Position numbers and translations under genes: made by a program. Of a stretch of 64,000 bases of DNA, positions 44,153 to 53,248 are shown one piece after another. How positions within the stretch are numbered: the first letter of the stretch is position 1; each line of letters begins with the position of its first letter. The notes under the pieces were generated by a model. That model ran no database searches, was not told where the DNA came from, and worked only from the letters and a program-made list of their open reading frames with translations. The DNA comes from Streptomyces sulfonofaciens (lineage in GTDB: Bacteria; Actinomycetota; Actinomycetes; Streptomycetales; Streptomycetaceae): NCBI RefSeq assembly GCF_014656295.1, contig NZ_BNCD01000013.1, forward strand, positions 124,001 through 188,000, read 5' to 3'.

Positions 44153-44226
44153 GGTGAGTGACGGGACTCGAACCCGCGACATCCTGGACCACAACCAGGT
44201 GCTCTACCAGCTGAGCTACACCCACC
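44153..44226 (-). tRNA. tRNA-His (anticodon GTG)
   Basis: The minus strand forms acceptor GTGGGTG/CACTCAC with the histidine-specific extra G at -1 opposite a C discriminator, D-arm AGCTCAGCTGGTAGAGC, anticodon loop TTGTGGT and T-arm CGGGTTCGAGTCCCG. CCA is not encoded. It marks the right edge of the accessory island. Confidence 0.97.
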
Positions 44227-44412
44227 ACGACCGGTTTTCTCACCCTGTCCTCGTGTGACGAGGGATCCTTCCGGCCGAGAAAAAGTGTACAGGGTCCGGG
44301 CGGGTGCTCACGCACGCCTTTTCGGGGGGCGGGCCGCCGTGCCGTACCGGCGGGTGCGGCCTAGGCTGGGCGGTGCACCGGGGCGGCGGTACCCGGCCCG
44401 TCCGGGTCCCGT

Positions 44413-45015
44413 TCACTCCGGGGGCAGTACGTGCCGCGTCGCGATCGCCTTCGCGGACTCCGAGTCGGGGCCGGGCTGCGGTACGAAGACCGCCTCCCGG
44501 TAGTAGCGCAGTTCGACGATGGACTCGCGGATGTCGGCGAGCGCGCGGTGGTTGCCGTTCTTCTCGGGGCTGTTGAAGTACGCCCTGGGGTACCACCGCC
44601 GGGCCAGTTCCTTGATGGAGGAGACGTCCACGATCCGGTAGTGGAGGTACTGCTCCAGGCCCGGCATGTCGCGGGCCAGGAAGCCGCGGTCGGTGCCGAC
44701 CGAGTTGCCGCACAGCGGGGCCCTGCCGGGCTCCTTGACGTGTTCGCGTACATAGGCGAGGACCCGTTCCTCGGCCTCCGCGAGTGTCGTGCCGTGGGAG
44801 AGCTCGTCCAGCAGGCCCGAGGAGGTGTGCATCCGCCGCACCACGTCGGGCATCGTCTCCAGCGCCGCCTCCGGCGGGCGGATCACGATGTCCACACCGT
44901 CGCCGAGCACGTTCAGATGGGAGTCCGTGACCAGTGCGGCCACCTCGATGAGCGCGTCGTTCGTCAGCGAGAGCCCGGTCATCTCGCAGTCGATCCACAC
45001 CATGCGATCGTTCAT
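44413..45015 (-). CDS. orn: Oligoribonuclease
   Basis: A 200-residue DEDDh 3'-5' exonuclease. The acidic and His residues are in VWIDCEMTGL (Asp9, Glu11), NSVGTDRGFLARDMP and GNHRALADIRESI. It degrades the short oligonucleotides, including pGpG, left by other nucleases and c-di-GMP phosphodiesterases, which links it to the EAL protein at 8.4 kb in the same cell. In Streptomyces orn (ornA) is next to adpA, as here, and is needed for normal growth and aerial mycelium. Confidence 0.95.
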   Translation of the reverse strand: MNDRMVWIDCEMTGLSLTNDALIEVAALVTDSHLNVLGDGVDIVIRPPEAALETMPDVVRRMHTSSGLLDELSHGTTLAEAEERVLAYVREHVKEPGRAPLCGNSVGTDRGFLARDMPGLEQYLHYRIVDVSSIKELARRWYPRAYFNSPEKNGNHRALADIRESIVELRYYREAVFVPQPGPDSESAKAIATRHVLPPE

Positions 45016-45284
45016 GCGCCTACCCTACGGCGCCCCCCGGGTCCCCCGGCCACCCCGGAGCCGTGACGGGGGCCGCCCCCGCCCGCCCGTCGATGGGCGG
45101 AGCAGGGCAGGGCCCAGGGCAGGGCCAGGGGCGCCCCGCCGGGCGGTGGCGCGGTGCGGATGGCGTCCTGGCCGGTCGCGCCCTTGCCGGACGCGGGTCC
45201 CGGCGGGAGCGCGGGGCACCACGCGTGCGGCCGGCAGGCGGCCGACGGGCGGCCCGGACGCGGCCGGTGCCGGCCGGTCCTGGC

Positions 45285-46499
45285 TCAGACCCGGCCCGAA
45301 GCCGATCGTTCGGCGTCGGTCCGCTGGCCCGGAAGACTGGGCCGGGCAGCACCGTACGTCTCCTGCCCCCGGCTGTTCTCCGCGGCCAGCGGTGCCCCCC
45401 CGCCGAGGGGGCCGGCGCCGCGGCGGGCCCCCGAGGGCAGGCCCTCCGGGTGGACACCGGCCTCCGAGGACTTGTCCGCGCCCGGCCTGCGGGCCCGGTA
45501 CGCGGCCCGGTAGGCCGCGGGCGAGGAGCCGAGCTGGCGCCGGAAGTGACCCCGCAGGGCCACCGGCGAGCGGAAGCCGCAGCGGCCCGCGACCTCGTCG
45601 ACGGAGTAGTCGGACGTCTCCAGCAGCCGCTGTGCCTGGAGCACCCGCTGGGTGATCAGCCACTGCAGGGGAGCGCTCCCGGTCAGTGACCTGAACCTCC
45701 GGTCGAACGTACGGCGGCTCATGTAGGCGCGCGCCGCCAGGGTCTCCACGTCGAACTGCTCGTGGAGGTGCTCCAGCGCCCAGGCGACGACCTCGGCGAG
45801 CGGATCGGCGCCGATCTCCTCCGGCAGCGACCTGTCCAGGTAGCGCTCCTGGCCTCCGCTCCTGCGCGGCGGTACGACGAGCCGGCGGGCGAGCGCGCCC
45901 GCCGCCTCGTTGCCGTGGTCGGTGCGCACGATGTGCAGGCACAGGTCGATGCCCGCGGCCGTGCCCGCGGAGGTGAGCACGTCGCCGTCGTCCACGAACA
46001 GCTCGCGCGGATCGACGTGGACGGACGGATAGCGCTTGGCCAGCGTCGGCGCGTACATCCAGTGCGTGGTGGCCGGGCGGCCGTCCAGCAGGCCCGCCGC
46101 GGCCAGTACGAAGGCGCCGGTACACAGCCCGACGATCCTTGCGCCCTCCTCGTGGGCCCTGCGCAGCGCGTCGAGGGCCTCCTCGGGAGGCGGCGCGGTG
46201 ATCGAACGCCAGGCCGGCACCACCACGGTGCCCGCCCGCGAGATGGCATCGAGATTGTGTGGCGCCGTGAGTTCGAGTCCGCCCGTGGTGCGCAGCGGGC
46301 CGTCCTCGCCGGAGCACACCAGCAGCCGGTACCGCGGCACACCGGCGTCCTGGCGGTCGATGCCGAAGACGGACAGCGGTATGGAACTCTCGAAGATGGG
46401 CCCGCCGCTGAACAGCACCACGGCGACGATTTCCCTGCGGCGTCGCCCCGACAGCTTCCGAGCCGCGGTCTCGGGTGCGGCTGTGGAGTCGTGGCTCAT
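45285..46499 (-). CDS. adpA: AdpA, central developmental regulator (no TTA codon)
   Basis: A 404-residue protein with an N-terminal GATase1/DJ-1-like dimerisation domain (residues 25-200; ARIVGLCTGAFVLAAAGLL) and an AraC-type DNA-binding domain (MSRRTFDRRFRSLTGSAPLQW; VDEVAGRCGFRSPVALRGHF). In S. griseus and S. coelicolor AdpA activates morphology and antibiotic genes and its gene carries a TTA codon between the two domains, making it bldA-dependent. Scanning the whole gene I find no TTA (no TAA on the plus strand). The C-terminal 75 residues are low-complexity. Divergent from the universal stress protein gene across a 1.15-kb gap. Confidence 0.95.
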   Translation of the reverse strand: MSHDSTAAPETAARKLSGRRRREIVAVVLFSGGPIFESSIPLSVFGIDRQDAGVPRYRLLVCSGEDGPLRTTGGLELTAPHNLDAISRAGTVVVPAWRSITAPPPEEALDALRRAHEEGARIVGLCTGAFVLAAAGLLDGRPATTHWMYAPTLAKRYPSVHVDPRELFVDDGDVLTSAGTAAGIDLCLHIVRTDHGNEAAGALARRLVVPPRRSGGQERYLDRSLPEEIGADPLAEVVAWALEHLHEQFDVETLAARAYMSRRTFDRRFRSLTGSAPLQWLITQRVLQAQRLLETSDYSVDEVAGRCGFRSPVALRGHFRRQLGSSPAAYRAAYRARRPGADKSSEAGVHPEGLPSGARRGAGPLGGGAPLAAENSRGQETYGAARPSLPGQRTDAERSASGRV

Positions 46500-47652
46500 G
46501 TCCCTAAGCCCCCCTCGGTCGTCGCGGCGCCCCTTACCCTGTGGGTCTGTCGCTCCTGCACGTTTCCCCTCGGTCCTGCACGAGTCCCCCGCCGTGTGAC
46601 AGTCATGATCGAATCTACTGCGTCCGGTGGTACCGGCGTGACCAGTTCAGCACCCGCCACTATGTCGACATGGCAACTTGGCGTAAAGCATTCGATCACG
46701 AAGCGTTGCACTCCTGGGCCCCGGCTGGGAAGTGGGCCTCCGCCTCGTGGCCAATCCCTGTAGGGCCCAAGTCCCCCCTGTAGCCCTTTCCGTACTGGTG
46801 GCCACAGGGGTTGAGGGGGATATGGCCGAGGGAAAATCACCCCTGAGAAGTTGGCCGAAAACCATCGATCGCGACTCAACAAACCGGACGGTCTTCCGGT
46901 CTGCACCCCCTCGGAGGCCCCGTGGCGCTTGTGCCTTCGTGCGGCGGTCCGCCCCCGTTCGCAGAGATGGTTCAAAGGTTCGACCGCGCGGATGGCTGGG
47001 ACGGCACGCGCCCCCCGAGCGTCCCGGACGGCTCGGACGGCGCGTTGCGAGGTGCCGAGTGCGACCCTCTTGTGCGCCGTAGCGCATCCGTTGAGGACGG
47101 TGTGCGCCCGCGGTCGCACGGGAGTGCCGCGATGGACCGCGGGGCTGCGCGGGGCGCATGGGTGCGTCGGCGGCGCTCCGCCGGCCGCCGCGGAGCGGAC
47201 CGCCTGTCCCCCGAGCCTCGCGGACCCGTCGGCACATGGCCGGGACTTGTCGTGTGTATGCCTCCGTAACGTGCCCCCAACATGACGTACCGGCAGGTCA
47301 GCGGCGTATGCTCGGGGATCGTGCACGGAACGTGCCAGAGGGTGAACCGGCTGTACTGGGCAGCAACCATTGCCAGAGGGGCGCTTGCTCATGCATGCTC
47401 CGGTGAACACCGCATCGCGCCGCTGCAAAGGACCGTTCAGTGCCCTGGGCGGGGCATGGAAGGACCTCGGCAGGAAAGGAGTGCCGCCGTACTCTCGCGG
47501 GTATGGGGTTGGGAAGATGATTCCCGGACACAGCTCCGGTGTTGCAGACATCCTGACTGCCGCTGAATCACGCGCGTAAGCCCCCGACACCTTGACAGCC
47601 GCATCCCGTCAGCCGCCCCCTCCACAAGAGGACTCCCTTCGCCGAGACACCG
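46500..47652. other. Long adpA upstream region
   Basis: About 1.15 kb without a supported gene. 46600-46720 is notably AT-rich for this genome. AdpA promoters in other species lie in a long regulated leader, and AdpA binds its own upstream region. Open frames here are weak and no ribosome site with coding bias could be matched, though a small gene near 47370-47579 cannot be excluded. Confidence 0.55.
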
Positions 47653-48177
47653 ATGGCCGGTCACGAATACTTCGAACCAGCGGACCGCAAGCGGCAGGTC
47701 GCCGACCCCACGGCAGACCCCCTGGCGGCTGAAGACCCACGCCATTCCTGCGACCCCGCCTTCAAGCACGGCGTCGTCGTGGGATTCGACGGCTCCACAT
47801 CGAGCGAGCGCGCCCTTGCCTATGCCATCGGCATGGCGCACCGATCAAGTTCCGGTCTGATCATCGTTCATGTCGCCAACCGGTTGCCGACCACGGTCTG
47901 GGCGGGCTGCGAGCCCCCCGTCTTCGTGGACGTTCCGGACCACCGCACCGAGGTGCTCGGCCTCGAACTGGCCTGCGCGGACTACCTCACCGAGGTGTCC
48001 TGGGTCCTGGTCGAGCGCGGCGGCGACATCTGCCACGAACTCGAAGAGGTCGGCAAGGAGTACGAGGCGGACGCCATCGTCGTCGGCTCCACGCACGGCC
48101 TCGTCGGACGTATCTTCGGCTCCGTCGCGGGCCGTCTGGCCCGCCGGGCGCAGCGGCCCGTCATCGTCATCCCCTGA
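47653..48177 (+). CDS. Universal stress protein (UspA family)
   Basis: A 174-residue protein. The Usp fold is shown by HGVVVGFDGSTSSERAL (near residue 38), a central hydrophobic strand ADAIVVGSTHGLVGRIFGS (near 138) with the glycine-rich nucleotide-binding loop, and the final RRAQRPVIVIP strand. A 35-residue acidic leader precedes it. Likely binds ATP or a nucleotide. Divergent from adpA. Confidence 0.88.
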   Translation: MAGHEYFEPADRKRQVADPTADPLAAEDPRHSCDPAFKHGVVVGFDGSTSSERALAYAIGMAHRSSSGLIIVHVANRLPTTVWAGCEPPVFVDVPDHRTEVLGLELACADYLTEVSWVLVERGGDICHELEEVGKEYEADAIVVGSTHGLVGRIFGSVAGRLARRAQRPVIVIP

Positions 48178-48304
48178 CCCTCCCGGCGGTTGCCCGGCCC
48201 CGCGACGGGCGCACGGGCTCCAGCAGGCGCCCCGCACCCCGTGCCGGAGCGGACCCGCCGCGGGCCGCTCCGGCACGGGGTGCGCCGCGGGGCGAGGGCG
48301 GGTG

Positions 48305-50122
48305 CTACTCGACGGTGACGGACTTCGCGAGGTTGCGCGGCTTGTCGATGTCGCGGCCCAGCGCCAGCGCCGTGTGGTACGCGAGGAGTTGCAGCGGGAC
48401 GCCCATCAGGATCGGGTCCAGCTCGTCCTCGTTCTTCGGCACCACGATGGTGTGGTCGGCCTTCGGCTGCTCCTGGTGGGCCACCGCGAGGATGCGCCCG
48501 TCGCGGGCCTTGATCTCCTCGAGCGCCGCCCTGTTCTTCTCCAGCAGGTCGTCGTCGGGGACGATCGCCACGGTGGGCAGTGCGGGCTCGATCAGGGCCA
48601 GCGGGCCGTGCTTCAGCTCCGAGGCCGGGTACGCCTCGGCGTGCACGTACGAGACCTCCTTCAGCTTGAGTGATGCCTCCCGCGCCACCGGATAGCCGCG
48701 CACCCGGCCGATGAACATCATCGACCTGGCCTCCGCGTACTCAAGGGCCAGCTTCCTGATCCGGTCCTCCTGGGCGAGGACCTCGGAGATCTGCCCGGGC
48801 AGCCTGCGCAGCCCCTCGATGATCCGCCTGCCGTCCGACACCGAGAGGTCGCGGGTGCGTCCCAGGTGCAGGGCGAGCAGTGCGAAGGCGACGGTGGTGT
48901 TGGTGAAGCACTTGGTGGAGACCACGCACACCTCGGGACCGGCGTGCACGTACACACCGCCGTCGGCCTCGCGGGCGATCGCCGAGCCGACGACGTTCAC
49001 CACGCCGAGCACCCGCGCTCCCTTGCGCTTGAGCTCCTGCACGGCCGCCAGCACGTCGTAGGTCTCACCGGACTGCGAGACGGCGACGTAGAGCGTGTCG
49101 GGGTCGACCACCGGGTTGCGGTAGCGGAACTCGGAGGCGGGCTCGGCGTCCGCGGGGATCCGGGCCAGCTCCTCGATCATCTGGGCGCCGATCAGGCCCG
49201 CGTGGTAGGAGGTGCCGCAGCCGAGGATCTTCACCCGCCGCACCGCCCGCGCCTCGCGCGCGTCCAGGTTGAGCCCGCCGAGCCGCACGGTGGCGAAGCG
49301 CTCGTCGATCCGCCCGCGCAGTACCCGGTCCACGGCGTCCGGCTGCTCGCAGATCTCCTTGTGCATATACGTGTCGTGGCCACCCATGTCGTACGACTCG
49401 GCCTCCCACTCCACCGTGGTGGGCGAGGCGGTGGTACGGGTGCCCTCGATGGTGTAGGTGCGGAAGTCGTCCGACTTGAGCGTCGCCATCTCCCCGTCGT
49501 CCAGGGTGACGATCTGCCGGGTGTGGGCGACCAGGGCGGCCACGTCCGAGGCGACGAACATCTCCTTCTCACTGATGCCGAGCACCACCGGGGAGCCGTT
49601 GCGGGCCGCGACGATGCGGTCGGGGAAGTCGGCGTGCAGCACCGCGATCCCGTAGGTCCCCTCGATGATCCGCAGCGCGTCGCGCACCCGCTCCTCCAGG
49701 GTCTCGGCCTGGCTGCGGGCGATCAGGTGGGTGATGACCTCGGTGTCGGTCTCGGAGAGGAACTCCACGCCGTCGGCGACGAGTTTGGCGCGCAGCTCGG
49801 AGGCGTTGTCGATGATGCCGTTGTGGACGACGGCGACCTTGCCCTCGGCGTCCAGATGGGGGTGGGCGTTCACGTCGGACGGGGCGCCGTGGGTGGCCCA
49901 GCGGGTGTGCGCGATACCGGTGGTGCCCGCGAACCGCTTGGGGATCCGGGCCTCCAGGTCCCGCACCCGGCCCTTCGCCTTGATCATCTTCAGGCCGGCG
50001 GCCCTGGGGCCCGTGACGATGATGCCGGCGGAGTCATAGCCGCGGTACTCCAGGCGCTGGAGCCCTTCGAGCAGCAGCGGCGCCACGTCGCGCCGGCCGA
50101 TGTATCCCACGATTCCGCACAT
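48305..50122 (-). CDS. glmS: Glutamine-fructose-6-phosphate aminotransferase (isomerising)
   Basis: A 605-residue enzyme making glucosamine-6-phosphate for cell-wall synthesis. The N-terminal Cys2 nucleophile (MCGIVGYIGRR) belongs to a glutaminase domain (about residues 2-220), followed by two SIS sugar-isomerase domains (VKILGCGTSYHAG near 300 and MFIGRVRGYPVAREASLKLKE near 465, given in part) and the C-terminal RNLAKSVTVE. Full length with conserved ends. It sits beside a hexosaminidase gene, so both may belong to amino-sugar metabolism. Confidence 0.97.
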   Translation of the reverse strand: MCGIVGYIGRRDVAPLLLEGLQRLEYRGYDSAGIIVTGPRAAGLKMIKAKGRVRDLEARIPKRFAGTTGIAHTRWATHGAPSDVNAHPHLDAEGKVAVVHNGIIDNASELRAKLVADGVEFLSETDTEVITHLIARSQAETLEERVRDALRIIEGTYGIAVLHADFPDRIVAARNGSPVVLGISEKEMFVASDVAALVAHTRQIVTLDDGEMATLKSDDFRTYTIEGTRTTASPTTVEWEAESYDMGGHDTYMHKEICEQPDAVDRVLRGRIDERFATVRLGGLNLDAREARAVRRVKILGCGTSYHAGLIGAQMIEELARIPADAEPASEFRYRNPVVDPDTLYVAVSQSGETYDVLAAVQELKRKGARVLGVVNVVGSAIAREADGGVYVHAGPEVCVVSTKCFTNTTVAFALLALHLGRTRDLSVSDGRRIIEGLRRLPGQISEVLAQEDRIRKLALEYAEARSMMFIGRVRGYPVAREASLKLKEVSYVHAEAYPASELKHGPLALIEPALPTVAIVPDDDLLEKNRAALEEIKARDGRILAVAHQEQPKADHTIVVPKNEDELDPILMGVPLQLLAYHTALALGRDIDKPRNLAKSVTVE

Positions 50123-50197
50123 ATGGTTCTCCCCTTGGGTGGACTGACGGGACCTGCCCGACGCGACCGTGTGGTGTGCTCCGAGGCGCCCCGGCGC

Positions 50198-50455
50198 TCA
50201 GCCGTAGACGATGCGCCGTAGCTGACGCAGTGAGAGTTCGGGCGGTGCGACCGCGCGGTAGCGCAGTTCGGCCGCGACCCGCTCGAAGATCTCCGCGTTC
50301 ACCAGGCCCTGACCCTGGAGCTCGCGGTGCCGGCGGCGGACGTAGTCCTCGGTGGTCTCGTCGAAGTAGGCGAGCACGTCCTGGACCACCCGCAGGGCCT
50401 CGCCGCGGCCGAGGGGCGTGCTGCGCGTCAGGTGGTCAACGAGGTCGTCGTGCAC
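50198..50455 (-). CDS. Small conserved hypothetical protein
   Basis: An 85-residue soluble, highly charged protein. Predicted mostly helical (DVLAYFDETTEDYVRRRHREL...). C-terminal PPELSLRQLRRIVYG is strongly conserved in Streptomyces as I recall. Possibly cotranscribed with glmS, 75 bp away on the same strand. Function unknown. Confidence 0.75.
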   Translation of the reverse strand: MHDDLVDHLTRSTPLGRGEALRVVQDVLAYFDETTEDYVRRRHRELQGQGLVNAEIFERVAAELRYRAVAPPELSLRQLRRIVYG

Positions 50456-50569
50456 CCGTCGATCGTGGGGTAAGCACCGCGGTTTCGCAAGAAATCTGCC
50501 CGATTCCGGGCAGGATGCCGACGGCGCGGGTCCTGGGGTCCGCCGCGCCCGGTCTCACTTTGACCGCCG

Positions 50570-50585
50570 ATTGGTCTGCACCTTG
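50570..50585. promoter_or_regulatory. Weak DasR (dre) operator candidate upstream of hexosaminidase
   Basis: ATTGGTCTGCACCTTG matches 10 of 16 positions of the dre consensus ACTGGTCTAGACCAGT, with the left half intact. It lies about 100 bp before the hexosaminidase start. A DasR site would fit the amino-sugar role of the locus, but the match is imperfect. Confidence 0.35.
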
Positions 50586-50682
50586 ACCGGCGAGGGGGCG
50601 CGCGGTACGCATGACGACGGTCGGTCGTGCCTTGCGCACGCTGCGCGGCCCCGAGCCCCCGCCGAGTCGAAGGGAACCGCCT

Positions 50683-52398
50683 GTGAGCCCGATGGTGGAA
50701 GCACGTGCGAGACACCGTCTCGGAACCTCCCGTCTGCTCGGCTCGCTGCTGCTCGTCGCGGCGGCGGGCCTGTGCACCGTCGGCGTGCTGCCGGCCTCGG
50801 CGCAGCCGGGCCCCGGCACCAGGGCCGCCACCCCGCTCGACTCGATCGTGCCCGCCCCCGCCTCCGTCACCCCGGGCGGCACCGGCTACGAGATCACCGA
50901 GGGCACCGGCATCCGGGTGCACACGGACACCGGCAAGCACCACAAGACCAAGGGCCACAAGGGTCGCGGGGGTCACAAGGGCCACGCGGACGGGGACGCG
51001 GACGCGGCCCGCGAGGTCGAACGGATCGCCGACTACCTCGCCGGCGTGCTGCGGCCCTCCACGGGTTTCCCGCTGCCCGTCACCGGCGCGGCGGGTGACG
51101 ACGGCATCCGCCTGGAGCTGGTCCCGGGCGAGACCGGGCTCGGCACCGAGGGCTACCGGCTCGCCAGCGACGCGCACGCGGTCACCATCACCGCGGCGGC
51201 GCCCGGCGGGCTCTTCCACGGTGTGCAGACGCTCCGCCAGTTGCTGCCGGCCGCGGTGGAGGAGTCCACCGTGCAGCCCGGACCGTGGCGGATCGCGGGC
51301 GGCACCCTGGAGGACAGCCCGCGGTTCGCGTACCGGGGCGCCATGCTCGACGTGTCACGGCACTTCTTCTCCGTGGACCAGGTCAAACGCTTCATCGACG
51401 AACTGGCCCTCTACAAGATCAACGAGCTTCATCTGCACCTCTCCGACGACCAGGGCTGGCGCATCGCCGTGGACTCCTGGCCCCGGCTCGCCACCTACGG
51501 CGGTTCCACCGAGGTCGGCGGCGGCAAGGGCGGCTACTACACCAAGGCGCAGTACACGGACCTCGTGGCGTACGCGGCCTCCCGGTACGTGGAGGTGGTC
51601 CCCGAGATAGACATGCCGGGCCACACCAACGCCGCGCTCGCCTCCTACGCGGAGCTGAACTGCGACGGTGTCGCACCGCCGCTCTACACCGGCACGGAGG
51701 TCGGCTTCAGCTCGCTGTGCGCCCCCAAGCAGGTGACGTACGACTTCCTGTCCGACGTGCTGTCGGAGCTGGCCGCCCTGACGCCGGGCCGGTATCTGCA
51801 CATCGGCGGCGACGAGGCGCACTCCACCAGCCATGACGACTACGTGAGCCTGATGGACAGGGCGCAGCCGATGGTCACCGCGCACGGCAAGACCGTGCTG
51901 GCCTGGCACCAGCTCACCGGCGCGCACCCGGTGCCCGGCGCGGTGGCGCAGTACTGGGGCTACGACGCGACCGGCGCCCAGGAGCGGCAGCAGGTCGTCG
52001 ACGCGGCGAGGAACGGCACCAGGATCGTGCTGTCCCCGGCGGACCGCGCCTACCTGGACATGAAGTACACGCAGGACACCCCGCTCGGGCAGGACTGGGC
52101 GGGCCTGGTCGAGGTGCGGCGCTCCTACGACTGGGACCCGGGGACCTACCTCGCCGGTGTGCCCGAGGACGCGGTGCTGGGCGTGGAGGCACCGCTGTGG
52201 ACGGAGACGATCACCGACTCGGCCGACATCGACTACATGGCCTTCCCCCGGCTGCCCGGCATCGCCGAGCTGGGCTGGTCGCCCGCGTCGACGCACGACT
52301 GGGAAGGCTACCGGGCCCGGCTGGCCGCCCAGGGGCCGCGGATGACGGCCCTCGGTATCGACTTCTACCGCTCTCCGCAGGTGGACTGGCCCGAGTGA
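50683..52398 (+). CDS. Secreted GH20 beta-N-acetylhexosaminidase
   Basis: About 571 residues from GTG 50683 (AAGGGA upstream). A signal peptide (LLGSLLLVAAAGLCTVGVLPASAQ) is followed by a GH20b domain and the (beta/alpha)8 GH20 catalytic domain, with the Asp-Glu pair in YLHIGGDEAHSTSHDDY (near residue 380) and later WGYDATG and WSPASTHDWEGY. It releases GlcNAc from chitin fragments outside the cell. A Lys/His-rich insert (residues about 84-106, e.g. KHHKTKGHKGRGGHKGH) is unusual. Ends convergent with the next gene. Confidence 0.92.
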   Translation: MSPMVEARARHRLGTSRLLGSLLLVAAAGLCTVGVLPASAQPGPGTRAATPLDSIVPAPASVTPGGTGYEITEGTGIRVHTDTGKHHKTKGHKGRGGHKGHADGDADAAREVERIADYLAGVLRPSTGFPLPVTGAAGDDGIRLELVPGETGLGTEGYRLASDAHAVTITAAAPGGLFHGVQTLRQLLPAAVEESTVQPGPWRIAGGTLEDSPRFAYRGAMLDVSRHFFSVDQVKRFIDELALYKINELHLHLSDDQGWRIAVDSWPRLATYGGSTEVGGGKGGYYTKAQYTDLVAYAASRYVEVVPEIDMPGHTNAALASYAELNCDGVAPPLYTGTEVGFSSLCAPKQVTYDFLSDVLSELAALTPGRYLHIGGDEAHSTSHDDYVSLMDRAQPMVTAHGKTVLAWHQLTGAHPVPGAVAQYWGYDATGAQERQQVVDAARNGTRIVLSPADRAYLDMKYTQDTPLGQDWAGLVEVRRSYDWDPGTYLAGVPEDAVLGVEAPLWTETITDSADIDYMAFPRLPGIAELGWSPASTHDWEGYRARLAAQGPRMTALGIDFYRSPQVDWPE

Positions 52399-52406
52399 CG
52401 GAGTCA

Positions 52407-52427
52407 CCGGGTGACCGGGTCACCCGG
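52407..52427. terminator. Bidirectional terminator-like hairpin
   Basis: CCGGGTGAC pairs perfectly with GTCACCCGG around a three-base loop, just after the hexosaminidase stop and before the convergent gene. Confidence 0.75.
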
Positions 52428-52456
52428 TGTCCCGGTGACCGGATGGGCGAGGCTTC

Positions 52457-52491
52457 GGGTGCCGGGTGCCGGGTGCCGGGTGCCGGGTGCC
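52457..52491. repeat. Tandem array of the 7-bp unit GGGTGCC
   Basis: Five perfect head-to-tail copies of GGGTGCC in the intergenic region between convergent genes. Confidence 0.95.
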
Positions 52492-52556
52492 TGCGAGGTG
52501 CCGGGTGGGGCCGGTGGGGCGCCGGACGGGCGGTGCGCACGGGGCCCGGCGGCGCG

Positions 52557-53192
52557 TCAGATCGCGTTGACCGCGGCCGGTGCCCGTTCGGCCCTGGTCA
52601 GGGCGCGCAGCAGCGCCGTCTGGCCGTGCCGCCTGGCCGCCAGCCGGGCCAGCAGTACCAGCACCGGGTCGAAGGCCTCGGCGGGCAGCTCGGGCGCGCG
52701 CAGCCCGACGCTGACGGCCAGGTCGTCGCTGTGCACGGCGAGTTCCAGCAGCCGGGTGGCGAGGAAGTCCTCGAAGGTGAGCGCCCAGCCCGTCTGCGGC
52801 ATGAGGAAGGCATCGCCTCCCGCGCGGCCCGCGAGCCGGCCGCGCTGTGCGGCGAGCGCGGCACCCACGCTCCCGTGCAGGGCGCTCGGGCCCCCTGCCG
52901 CGACCGACTCGGCCCAGGCGCGGATGCCCGTGCTGACCTCGCCGTCCAGCGGCGCGCCGACCCACTCGGCGCGGGCGAAGTGCTCCAGCAGCGTGATGGG
53001 CGGCTCGGGGGACGGTGGTGCGTCCAGCGCCGGATCGACGCTGAGGATCTGGTGGGCGAGGTGCCCGGCCAGCGCGCCGACGCTCATCCCGGCCAGCGCG
53101 CCGGGCTCCCGCCACGCCTCGGCGACCTCGGGCCTGCCCAGCAGCGCCACCGCGTGCTCCGCGGCGGCCAGATAACCGTCGACGACACTCAT
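52557..53192 (-). CDS. Maleylpyruvate isomerase-like, mycothiol-dependent DinB-fold protein
   Basis: A 211-residue four-helix-bundle protein. Histidines expected to hold the metal occur in LAGHLAHQIL (near residue 45) and LLELAVHSDDLA (near 150), as in mycothiol-dependent maleylpyruvate isomerase and MSMEG-type MST enzymes. Mycothiol is the actinomycete thiol, so a thiol-transfer or isomerase role is plausible, but the substrate is unknown. Distinct from the maleate-isomerase-like proteins at 5-6.8 kb, which have another fold. Confidence 0.75.
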   Translation of the reverse strand: MSVVDGYLAAAEHAVALLGRPEVAEAWREPGALAGMSVGALAGHLAHQILSVDPALDAPPSPEPPITLLEHFARAEWVGAPLDGEVSTGIRAWAESVAAGGPSALHGSVGAALAAQRGRLAGRAGGDAFLMPQTGWALTFEDFLATRLLELAVHSDDLAVSVGLRAPELPAEAFDPVLVLLARLAARRHGQTALLRALTRAERAPAAVNAI

Positions 53193-53248
53193 GCACTCCC
53201 CCTCCGGATCGGTTGTCCCCCGGCATTATGGAGGCCGCACGCGGTCCC

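Noticed and set aside
46852..46861. TGGCCGAAAA as an AdpA-binding site
   Set aside because: It departs from the TGGCSNGWWY consensus at a key G; the consensus is degenerate, so such near-matches are expected by chance.
46496..47590. 364-residue frame upstream of adpA
   Set aside because: No ribosome site, no recognisable domain and amino-acid content typical of a GC artefact.
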